Shown piece after piece: positions 1 to 4,851 of a DNA stretch of 6,265 bases (positions are counted from its first letter, which is position 1; each line of letters opens with the position of its first letter). Origin of the DNA: Candidatus Eiseniibacteriota bacterium. GTDB lineage: Bacteria; Eisenbacteria; RBG-16-71-46; CAIMUX01; WJJG01. A program made the translations under genes and the position numbers. The notes beneath the pieces were generated by a model that searched no databases, was not told the DNA's origin, and saw only the letters and a list, made by a program, of their open reading frames with translations. The DNA lies in NCBI GenBank assembly GCA_016867695.1, contig VGIY01000157.1, positions 1 through 6,265 on the forward strand. The letters run 5' to 3'.

Positions 1-1
1 G

Positions 2-403
2 GTCCGCTACCACTTCGCCGCCTCGGGAGAGATCACCCACATCGAGTCCAACCCGCCGTGGCCGGCTTCCCTCGATCTGGAAGATCATGTGGAGATCACC
101 TTCGACTACGAGACCCCGGAGCAGGACGGCGTCCTGATCTTCTTCCGCCCCCTGGCGGGGGGAGACCTGGCGCCGGGCTACGGGGCGCACGCGTCGCCCG
201 TCCACCCGATGGGATCCGGCTCCGGCGTGGGGTGGTTCACGATCCTGACGGGCGAGTCCGTCGTCGACGGCATCCGCGTCCAGATGACCAGCCCGACGCA
301 GGAGGTCGTCTTCCACGAGTTCGACTTCCCGGTCGAGTACTTCTTCCAGGCGACCCCGGCGGCGGCCGGCACCTGGGGATGCTTGAAGGCCCGCTTCCGG
401 TAG
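2..403 (+). CDS. 3' end of an unrecognised gene, probable secreted beta-sandwich module
   Basis: This is the C-terminal part of a protein whose start lies left of the window. The frame is open from base 2 and ends at a TAG at 401-403, giving 133 residues. I do not recognise the family with confidence. The segment has alternating hydrophobic strands (VEITFDYET, GVLIFFRPL, GWFTILTGESVVDGIRVQM, VVFHEFDFPVEYFF) separated by Gly/Pro/Ser turns. This is the look of a small all-beta module such as those repeated in extracellular or cell-surface proteins. There is no transmembrane segment or sorting signal at the C-terminus and only one Cys, near the end. A GTG at 89 could act as an internal start, but the reading frame and its composition continue upstream without a break, so a truncated view of a longer protein is more likely. 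It converges on the GT39 gene with a 43-bp gap. The coding call is firm; the function is unknown. Confidence 0.75.
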   Translation, partial: VRYHFAASGEITHIESNPPWPASLDLEDHVEITFDYETPEQDGVLIFFRPLAGGDLAPGYGAHASPVHPMGSGSGVGWFTILTGESVVDGIRVQMTSPTQEVVFHEFDFPVEYFFQATPAAAGTWGCLKARFR

Positions 404-407
404 GAGC

Positions 408-435
408 CGCCGCGCGGCGCACACTCGCGGCCGCG
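408..435. repeat. Two GC palindromes in the convergent gap
   Basis: Between the two convergent stop codons lie a perfect 12-bp palindrome (CGCCGCGCGGCG, 408-419) and a perfect 10-bp palindrome (CGCGGCCGCG, 426-435). CCGCG at 411-415 can also pair with CGCGG at 426-430 across a 10-base loop. The position would suit a bidirectional terminator. Neither strand has the T-run of a standard intrinsic terminator, so this is only a candidate; palindromes this GC-rich also arise by chance at this base composition. Confidence 0.3.
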
Positions 436-446
436 GGAGCGTCCCC

Positions 447-2147
447 CTATCGCCGCGCCTGGATCAGCACGCGGTCGTCCGGGTTGATCCGCCGCGTTCC
501 CGGCAGGTAGTCGCCGGAGAGCTCGAAGGCTTGGGACCCGGACGCGGCCGACAGCGTCTCGACCAGCAGCAGCAGCCCGATCAAGCCGGCGACGGCCCTC
601 CCGGCGGAGAGGCGGGGGGGCGCCGCGCGGCCCGGTCCGCGCAGCCAGCCAAAGATCGCCGTCATTCCGGCGGCGAGGAGCAGCCAGAAGATCGGCGCGA
701 GCAGCATGCCGAAGCGCGCGTAGCCGAAAAAGGCCAGAATGGCCAGCAGCGTCGCCAGGCCGTGCGCGGCGAGGAAGAGCGCCGCCGCCCTCCGGCGCCG
801 GTCGGCGAGAACGCCGCGCAGGTGCACGATGCCCAGCAGGCAGAGCGCCGCCTGCGCCCAGCGGAAGGCCCGGGCCCTGGGCACGAACTGGTCGACCGGG
901 CGGCGCTCTCCCGTCAAACCGCCCGGCAGATTGCCCTGCAGGTAGCCGAGCGCGAGCGCGTCGAAGGCCAGGTCGAGCTTGCGAGCGAAGAGGGCCAGCG
1001 CCCGCGACGGGTTGGCCAGCATCCAGCGCGCGCCGACCGCGTAGCCGTCGACGTAGAGGCGGTGGATCTCCGCGTGGGCCAGGTCGAGCTCGAGCGCCGG
1101 CCGGCCGGGGGCCAGCTTCTCGATCAGGCGGGTGTCGAACGCCCCGCTGGCGTGATCATTGTTCGCCGTGGCGAAGTTGAGCGGCCCGCCGGCGGAGACG
1201 AGCACCCACTCGGGCAGCGGCCGCGGCAGCCGCTCGGCGTTGGCCCGGTTCACGGCGGCGATGTTGCGGCGGCAGTGGAGCGTCCAGGGCGCGAGGAGGA
1301 CGAGCGCGCCGAGGAGGAAGAGCGCCGCGGGGAGCAGCGCCCTGCGGCGTCCGAGAAGGAGGGCAACGATCAGGAGCAGCGACATCGTGAGCAGGAACTC
1401 GGGGCGCATCAGCGCCGCGGCCCCGGCCAGCAGGCCGAGAACCCCCGCCATCGCCGGCAGGCCCGGGCCGGCCGCCAATCTCGGGGCCCTCGCCCCCGCC
1501 TGCAGCCCCGGCCCTGCCACTGGTCCCGGGCCGGCCGCCCCGGCCTTCAAGTCCGCGCCCGCCCCCCCTGCCGGCGCGGGCTGCAAGCACCGCTCGGCGA
1601 CCAGGCTCCAGCCCAGGACGACCGTCAGCGCCAGCAGCAGGAACGAGCTCTCGGCGTTGATCGCCGTCGACTGCACGTAGTGGCCGAACGAGAAGATGGA
1701 GAGCGGCAGCGCGACGAGCGCGACCGTCCGGCCCGCGACGCGCCGGGCGAGGAGGAAGAAGACGCCGATCGCGAGCGCGCCCAGAAGACCCAGGATCAAC
1801 TTGGCCGGGAGGGCGTCGAAGCCCTCCTGCGCCGCGGAGACGCCCGTCAGGCGCAAGAGCGCGGCCAGGAGCGTCGTGAAGCCGGGGGGATGGAAGGGGA
1901 TGCCCGAGTCGTAGGGGCGACCCTGGACCATGGCCAGGGCCGATTCGAGGTAGAAGGGCGTGTCGCCGCGGTAGAGGACGCTTGCCGGACCCCGCGCGTC
2001 GGACTGGCGCAGCAGGAAGAGCGCCCGCGCCGCCCAGGCGGCCAGGACCACGAGGACGAAAGGGCGCCACTGCGCGGACCGCGAGGGCGCACTCGGGCGC
2101 CCCGCGGGACCGCCGGTCTCGGATCTCCTCCTGGCGCGCGCGCTCAT
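447..2147 (-). CDS. GT-C membrane glycosyltransferase (GT39/PMT_2-like)
   Basis: Predicted integral membrane enzyme of 566 residues that would transfer a sugar from a polyprenyl-phosphate donor to an acceptor on the outer face of the cytoplasmic membrane. The first transmembrane helix is near residues 28-46. It is followed by an outer loop with RGDTPFYLESA, where Asp62 sits at the usual GT-C catalytic position, and then FHPPGF (86-90), which resembles the HPP(L/G) signature of PMT_2 proteins. About ten more hydrophobic helices follow, with a long hydrophilic loop in the second half (NNDHASGAF to VDQFVPRAR) and a short C-terminal tail. I chose the ATG at 2147 because GGAG lies 4 bases upstream and the first helix follows soon after. 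The frame stays open to 2600, but that extension is Arg/Ala-rich and overlaps the divergent GT2 gene. Residues about 188-233 are a Gly/Ala/Pro-rich insert, unusual for the family. Donor sugar and acceptor cannot be read from the sequence. Confidence 0.85.
   Translation of the reverse strand: MSARARRRSETGGPAGRPSAPSRSAQWRPFVLVVLAAWAARALFLLRQSDARGPASVLYRGDTPFYLESALAMVQGRPYDSGIPFHPPGFTTLLAALLRLTGVSAAQEGFDALPAKLILGLLGALAIGVFFLLARRVAGRTVALVALPLSIFSFGHYVQSTAINAESSFLLLALTVVLGWSLVAERCLQPAPAGGAGADLKAGAAGPGPVAGPGLQAGARAPRLAAGPGLPAMAGVLGLLAGAAALMRPEFLLTMSLLLIVALLLGRRRALLPAALFLLGALVLLAPWTLHCRRNIAAVNRANAERLPRPLPEWVLVSAGGPLNFATANNDHASGAFDTRLIEKLAPGRPALELDLAHAEIHRLYVDGYAVGARWMLANPSRALALFARKLDLAFDALALGYLQGNLPGGLTGERRPVDQFVPRARAFRWAQAALCLLGIVHLRGVLADRRRRAAALFLAAHGLATLLAILAFFGYARFGMLLAPIFWLLLAAGMTAIFGWLRGPGRAAPPRLSAGRAVAGLIGLLLLVETLSAASGSQAFELSGDYLPGTRRINPDDRVLIQARR
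1450..1585 (-). repeat. Low-complexity Gly/Ala/Pro insert with in-frame direct repeats
   Basis: Inside the GT39 gene, this stretch encodes about 45 residues made almost only of Gly, Ala, Pro and Leu. It lies between one hydrophobic helix (ending around LVAERC) and the next (AGVLGLLAGAAALM). A perfect 15-bp direct repeat, CCCGGGCCGGCCGCC on the + strand, occurs at 1462-1476 and again at 1525-1539. The copies are 63 bp apart, exactly 21 codons, so the protein repeats AAGPG in the same frame. The pattern suggests expansion by slippage or unequal recombination without loss of frame. It probably forms a flexible inter-helix loop. Confidence 0.7.
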
Positions 2148-2176
2148 ACGGCTCCGATTCGATGCGACCGCGCAAG

Positions 2177-2205
2177 AGGATAGCAGCCCGGAGGTGGAGG
2201 GTCGA
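2177..2205 (-). promoter_or_regulatory. Candidate sigma70-like promoter for the GT39 gene
   Basis: Read on the - strand, TCGACC (2205-2200) matches 4 of 6 bases of the -35 consensus. After a 17-base spacer comes TATCCT (2182-2177), 4 of 6 for the -10. Transcription would start near 2170, giving a leader of about 20 bases that contains the GGAG ribosome binding site in front of the ATG at 2147. Spacing and position are good, but both boxes are imperfect. Confidence 0.35.
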
Positions 2206-2221
2206 GCGTCGCGGGCGTCCC

Positions 2222-2240
2222 GCGCGAGCGTTTCTCGCGC
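2222..2240. repeat. Inverted repeat between the divergent promoters
   Basis: GCGCGAG (2222-2228) and CTCGCGC (2234-2240) form a perfect 7-bp inverted repeat around the 5-base spacer CGTTT. An alternative pairing uses CGAGCG (2225-2230) with CGCTCG (2238-2243). It lies upstream of both candidate promoters in the divergent intergenic region, where an operator or a transcript-end hairpin could sit. No regulator gene is present in the window, so a binding role is only a possibility. Confidence 0.3.
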
Positions 2241-2287
2241 TCGGCCCCCGGAGCGCGGCGAGCGGGTAGGATCCGTCGGGGCGGCGG

Positions 2288-2317
2288 TTGACACCCCCGG
2301 CCCCGCGTCCCTAGCAT
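2288..2317 (+). promoter_or_regulatory. Sigma70-like promoter for the GT2-led gene cluster
   Basis: A perfect -35 hexamer TTGACA (2288-2293) is followed by an 18-base spacer and TAGCAT (2312-2317), which matches 4 of 6 bases of the -10 consensus. In this GC-rich setting an exact TTGACA at such spacing stands out. Transcription would begin near 2324, leaving a leader of about 130 bases before the GT2 ATG at 2455. It could drive GT2 and, by read-through, the genes after it. Confidence 0.6.
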
Positions 2318-2346
2318 CCTGCGCCGATCGCCCGATGGTGATCACG

Positions 2347-2408
2347 GCTCTCTGTCGCGCCGCGCGCGCCGCGCGCGCCGCGGGGCGCCGCGAGGCGCGC
2401 CGCAGAGC
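2347..2408 (+). other. Long GC hairpin in the GT2 leader
   Basis: Within the predicted 5' leader of GT2, GCTCT (2347-2351) pairs with AGAGC (2404-2408). After a 4x4 internal loop, CGCGCC (2356-2361) pairs with GGCGCG (2394-2399). The enclosed 2362-2393 is nearly pure alternating CG/GC and can fold further. The alternating purine-pyrimidine tract could also adopt Z-DNA. No known riboswitch or T-box pattern is recognised, and no T-run follows the stem, so it is not a standard terminator. It could influence read-through or translation of the leader. Confidence 0.35.
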
Positions 2409-2454
2409 GCGCCGCCGCTCGATCGCGGGGGTGTCTTCGCGCACGGGGCAGTCC

Positions 2455-3210
2455 ATGGCTCCCGACATCAGCATCATCGTCCCCGCCCGGGACGAAGCCG
2501 CAACGATCCCCCAGCTGGCGGCGGAGATCGAGGCGGCGATGGGGGCCTCCGGCCGCGACTGGGAGTGCCTCTGGATCGACGACGGCAGCGTCGACGACAC
2601 GCTTCTCCGGCTGCGCGAACTGCGCGCCAGGCGGGGCGAACACCACTTCCTCTCCCTCGATCGCGGCTACGGCCAGTCGGCGGCGTTGGCGGTAGGGTTC
2701 CTCCGGGCGCGCGGGCGCGTCCTGGTCACGCTCGACGCCGATCTGCAGAACGACCCGGCCGACATCCCGCGCCTGCTGGCCGAGCTCGAAGCCGGTCCCG
2801 CGGCGATGGTCCAGGGGGTCAGGATCCGAAGACGCGATCGTTGGCTCCGCCGCGCCTCCTCCCGCGTCGCCAACGGCTTCCGCAACCGGGTGACCGGCGA
2901 GGCGATCCGCGACATCGGCTGCGCGCTCCGGGCCCTGCGGGCGGAGTGCGTCGAGCGCATCCCCCTCTTTCGCGGGATGCATCGCTTCCTGCCCACGCTC
3001 GTGCGCATGGGCGGATGGGGCGTCGTCGAGATTCCCGTGGCTCACCGGCCGCGAGGGGGCGGGCGCGCGAAGTACGGCATCCGCAATCGGCTGTGGGCGG
3101 GGCTGCTCGACACCTTCGGCGTGCGCTGGTGGCGATCCCGTCGGGTGCTGCCGCGGGTGCGCTGCTCGTCGATGGAGGGGGAATTGGGGGATCACGCGGC
3201 CGAGTGGTAG
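2455..3210 (+). CDS. GT2 glycosyltransferase, polyprenyl-phosphate sugar transferase type
   Basis: Soluble family 2 glycosyltransferase of 251 residues (DPM1/ArnC-like catalytic domain). It would transfer a nucleotide-activated sugar to a polyprenyl phosphate at the cytoplasmic face of the membrane. Visible motifs are the N-terminal strand ISIIVPARDEA (5-15), WIDDGSVDDT (40-49), the GYGQSAAL segment (71-78) and the metal-binding D-A-D of LDADLQNDP (Asp94 and Asp96). Near the C-terminus is AKYGIRNR followed by GLLDTFGVRWW, typical of family members encoded beside LAB_N proteins. Unlike ArnC it has no C-terminal transmembrane pair, so membrane contact must come from the amphipathic end or a partner. 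I chose the ATG at 2455 because the family's first strand follows directly. An in-frame GTG at 2431 is possible, and the frame is open further upstream; the ribosome binding site is weak (GGGG). Sugar identity is not readable. It leads the + strand cluster. Confidence 0.88.
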   Translation: MAPDISIIVPARDEAATIPQLAAEIEAAMGASGRDWECLWIDDGSVDDTLLRLRELRARRGEHHFLSLDRGYGQSAALAVGFLRARGRVLVTLDADLQNDPADIPRLLAELEAGPAAMVQGVRIRRRDRWLRRASSRVANGFRNRVTGEAIRDIGCALRALRAECVERIPLFRGMHRFLPTLVRMGGWGVVEIPVAHRPRGGGRAKYGIRNRLWAGLLDTFGVRWWRSRRVLPRVRCSSMEGELGDHAAEW

Positions 3211-3228
3211 GGTAGGAGGACTCATCAG

Positions 3229-3258
3229 GGCAGACGCGAGGTGGGCTGCCCGTCTGCC
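3229..3258 (+). other. Hairpin downstream of GT2
   Basis: GGCAGACG (3229-3236) and CGTCTGCC (3251-3258) form a perfect 8-bp stem with a 14-base loop, starting 18 bases after the GT2 stop. It may weaken read-through or protect the GT2 message end. The following bases (GGGAGCGCC) contain no T-run, so it is not a classical intrinsic terminator. Confidence 0.4.
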
Positions 3259-3276
3259 GGGAGCGCCCGCAGTCGC

Positions 3277-3303
3277 CGCCGCAGGTCGATCGACTCTGCG
3301 GCG
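3277..3303 (+). promoter_or_regulatory. Hairpin in front of the gap ribosome binding site
   Basis: CGCCGCAG (3277-3284) and CTGCGGCG (3296-3303) form a perfect 8-bp stem around an 11-base loop that holds the palindrome TCGATCGA (3286-3293). The stem ends 7 bases before the ribosome binding site of gap and abuts the upstream in-frame ATG at 3305. This is the place for a 5' stabilising structure or a translation control element. TCGATCGA could alternatively be a protein site in DNA. No known riboswitch class is recognised. Confidence 0.4.
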
Positions 3304-3310
3304 CATGGCC

Positions 3311-3320
3311 AAGGAAGGAG
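3311..3320 (+). promoter_or_regulatory. Strong ribosome binding site deciding the gap start
   Basis: AAGGAAGGAG ends 5 bases before the ATG at 3326. It is the best ribosome binding site in the window and favours 3326 over the in-frame ATG at 3305, which has none. Confidence 0.8.
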
Positions 3321-3325
3321 CGCGC

Positions 3326-4363
3326 ATGAGCGGACAGGAAGTCATCCGGATCGGCGTCAACGGGTTCGGCCGCATCGGCCGGACGGTGTTCAAGCAGTTG
3401 CTGCGGCGGGACGACTTCCAGGTGGCCGGCATCAACGATCTGGCCAACCTCGAAGACCTCGCCTATCTTCTGAAGTACGATTCGGTCCACGGCTGGTATC
3501 CGCCCAAGGTCACGACCGGGGCGGGCTCCATCCAGGTGGACGGGCGGAGCATTCCCTTCTTCTCGAGCGCCGACCCTGGGCAGATCCCCTGGAAGGTGGC
3601 CGGGGCGGACATCGTCATCGAGTGCAGCGGCGCCCTCCGGGGCCGGGCGAAGGCCGCGGGCCACCTGAGTGCCGGGGCCAAGCGGGTGATCATCTCCGCC
3701 CCCTCCGACGATGCCGACGCCATGATCGTCCTCGGGGTCAACGAGCGGACCTATCGGCCGGAGTCCCACGAGATCGTCTCCATGGCTTCCTGCACGACCA
3801 ACTGCCTCGCCCCGGTGGCCGGCGTGCTTCACGACTCCTTCGGCGTGCAGTTCCTCATGTTCACCACGGTTCACGCCTACACATCGAGCCAGTCGCTGGT
3901 GGATACGCCGGCCCGCCACCGGCGCCGCGGCCGGGCGGCTTCCCTGTCGATCATCCCGACGACCACGGGCGCGGCCAAGGCGGCCGAGAGGGTCCTGCCG
4001 CAGCTTAAGGGGAAGATGACCGGCATGGCCATGAGGGTCCCCGTCCCCAACGGCTCGATCACCGACATGGTGGTGTCGCTGGAGAGGGACGCGACCGCGG
4101 AGCAGATCAACGAGGCCTTGCGCGAGGCGGCGGGCAGGCCGCCGCTGCGAGGGATCCTGCGCGTGACGGACGAGGCGCTCGTCTCCCAGGACATCATCGG
4201 TGACCCCCACTCCTCCATCGTCGACGCGCAGAGCACGATGGTGCTCAACAACAGAGTCGCCAAGGTCCTCGCCTGGTATGACAACGAGTGGGGCTACTCG
4301 GCGCGACTCGTCGACTTCGCCGCGTTCATGGCCGGGAAGGGGTCGTCCACGGCCAAGGGCTGA
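3326..4363 (+). CDS. gap: Glyceraldehyde-3-phosphate dehydrogenase, NAD-type
   Basis: Cytosolic glycolytic enzyme of 345 residues that oxidises and phosphorylates glyceraldehyde 3-phosphate to 1,3-bisphosphoglycerate with NAD. The Rossmann motif is GVNGFGRIGR (10-19). Asp38 in GINDL sits at the position that favours NAD over NADP. The catalytic site is ASCTTNC with Cys156, and the partner His183 lies in TTVHAYT. The S-loop region RGRAASLSIIPTTTGAAKA and the C-terminal WYDNEWGYSARLVD are canonical, so the enzyme is complete and likely active. The start at 3326 is set by the AAGGAAGGAG site. Oddities: no pgk or other glycolysis gene is nearby. It lies between GT2 and LAB_N, which usually adjoin. 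Its last residues (GSSTAKG) and stop codon form the first unit of a tandem repeat that continues downstream, so the tail beyond AFMAGK may be an added extension. Tandem hairpins precede it, and it may be expressed independently of GT2. Confidence 0.96.
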   Translation: MSGQEVIRIGVNGFGRIGRTVFKQLLRRDDFQVAGINDLANLEDLAYLLKYDSVHGWYPPKVTTGAGSIQVDGRSIPFFSSADPGQIPWKVAGADIVIECSGALRGRAKAAGHLSAGAKRVIISAPSDDADAMIVLGVNERTYRPESHEIVSMASCTTNCLAPVAGVLHDSFGVQFLMFTTVHAYTSSQSLVDTPARHRRRGRAASLSIIPTTTGAAKAAERVLPQLKGKMTGMAMRVPVPNGSITDMVVSLERDATAEQINEALREAAGRPPLRGILRVTDEALVSQDIIGDPHSSIVDAQSTMVLNNRVAKVLAWYDNEWGYSARLVDFAAFMAGKGSSTAKG

Positions 4364-4438
4364 GGGGGCCGCGCCGCCCGAGGGGTCGTCCACGGCCAAG
4401 GGCTGAGGGGCCGTGCCGCCCGAGGGGTCGTCCACGGC
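4339..4438 (+). repeat. Tandem repeat of about 42 bp across the gap stop codon
   Basis: Two full units (4339-4381, 43 bp; 4382-4423, 42 bp) and a 15-bp partial third unit (4424-4438) each begin GGGGTCGTCCACGGC. Units 1 and 2 differ by one G and one C/T change. Unit 1 encodes the last residues and the stop of gap; unit 2 repeats the same bases, including the TGA, outside the coding frame. The near identity implies recent duplication by slippage or unequal crossing-over. The units are G-run rich on the + strand (GGGG, GGGGG). Confidence 0.9.
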
Positions 4439-4439
4439 G

Positions 4440-4476
4440 GCCGCGGTGCCCCGCGGTGTCGGGCGACGGCGCCGTC
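4440..4476. repeat. Inverted repeats between gap and the LAB_N gene
   Basis: CCGCGG at 4441-4446 and again at 4451-4456 can form a 6-bp stem (7 with a G-U pair) around TGCC. A perfect 12-bp palindrome, GACGGCGCCGTC, follows at 4465-4476. With the tandem repeat these fill the 145-bp gap before LAB_N. No T-run follows, so termination is uncertain; they may partly separate gap from the downstream pair. Confidence 0.35.
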
Positions 4477-4508
4477 CAAGGAGTGGGACTGAGAGGTTCG
4501 CCCCCGCG

Positions 4509-4850
4509 ATGCCGTGGACTCCGCCGAGCTTGAGGGCGCTGACGCCGGAGGCCGTCTGGCTGGCCGCGGGCCTGCTTGCCCAGGCGCTCTTCGCCGCCCG
4601 CTTCCTCGTGCAGTGGATCGCCTCCGAGCGCGCCCGGGAGAGCGTCGTTCCCGTCGCCTTCTGGTATCTGAGTCTGGCGGGCGGGGCGATGCTGCTCGCC
4701 TACGCCGTCCATCGCCGCGATCCGGTGTTCATCCTTGGGCAATCGATGGGCCTCTTCGTCTACGGGCGCAATCTGCTGCTCATCCACCGCCGCGCCGCCG
4801 CCGAAAGGCGGGCATCCGGGATGGCCGGCGATCGCGGCGCGAGCCGCTAG
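4509..4850 (+). CDS. LAB_N domain small membrane protein
   Basis: Small integral membrane protein of 113 residues matching the lipid-A-disaccharide synthase N-terminal domain family (LAB_N, PF07578), which despite its name often occurs as a stand-alone protein. The diagnostic pattern is clear: AQALFAARFLVQWIASE (24-40), SVVPVAFWYLSLAG (45-58), then RRDPVFILGQSMGLFVYGRNLLLI (69-92). Three hydrophobic helices are predicted near 15-34, 47-66 and 73-92, with a basic cytoplasmic tail. As I recall, the family groups with PQ-loop/MtN3-type membrane proteins, so a role in moving or presenting a polyprenyl-linked sugar is plausible but inferred. The ATG at 4509 fits the family's start. Its ribosome binding site GAGAGG (4491-4496) is rather distant, and the frame is open upstream to a GTG at 4413 inside the tandem repeat. 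One base separates its stop from the next ATG, which implies translational coupling. Confidence 0.88.
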   Translation: MPWTPPSLRALTPEAVWLAAGLLAQALFAARFLVQWIASERARESVVPVAFWYLSLAGGAMLLAYAVHRRDPVFILGQSMGLFVYGRNLLLIHRRAAAERRASGMAGDRGASR

Positions 4851-4851
4851 C

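Noticed and set aside
531..2183. A 550-codon open frame on the + strand, opposite the GT39 gene
   Set aside because: Its product is rich in Arg, Gln, Glu, Gly and Ala with no domain pattern. It is the GC-rich shadow of the - strand gene, which has clear GT-C motifs and membrane helices.
2148..2600. N-terminal extension of the GT39 gene up to 2600
   Set aside because: It overlaps the GT2 coding start and the divergent promoter region and is Arg/Ala-rich. The ATG at 2147 has a ribosome binding site and directly precedes the first membrane helix.
3184..3213. Possible promoter for gap (TTGGGG, 18-base spacer, TAGGGT)
   Set aside because: Only about half of the consensus bases match and it overlaps the GT2 stop. 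Too weak to list as a feature, though a separate gap promoter remains possible.
3305..3325. ATG at 3305 as the gap start
   Set aside because: It has no ribosome binding site and would place the AAGGAAGGAG site inside the coding sequence. The ATG at 3326 has ideal spacing and matches the family's usual N-terminus.
2819..4435. A 538-codon open frame on the - strand opposite gap
   Set aside because: It is antisense to a fully motif-supported GAPDH gene and to part of GT2, and its composition is typical of a shadow frame.
4339..4438. Tandem repeat read as a CRISPR array or iteron set
   Set aside because: The units abut with no spacers, number only about 2.4 and overlap a coding end. No cas or replication gene is present.
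4413..4508. GTG at 4413 as the LAB_N start
   Set aside because: It lies in the tandem repeat, and the added residues are Arg/Pro-rich and unlike the family's N-terminus. The ATG at 4509 fits better.
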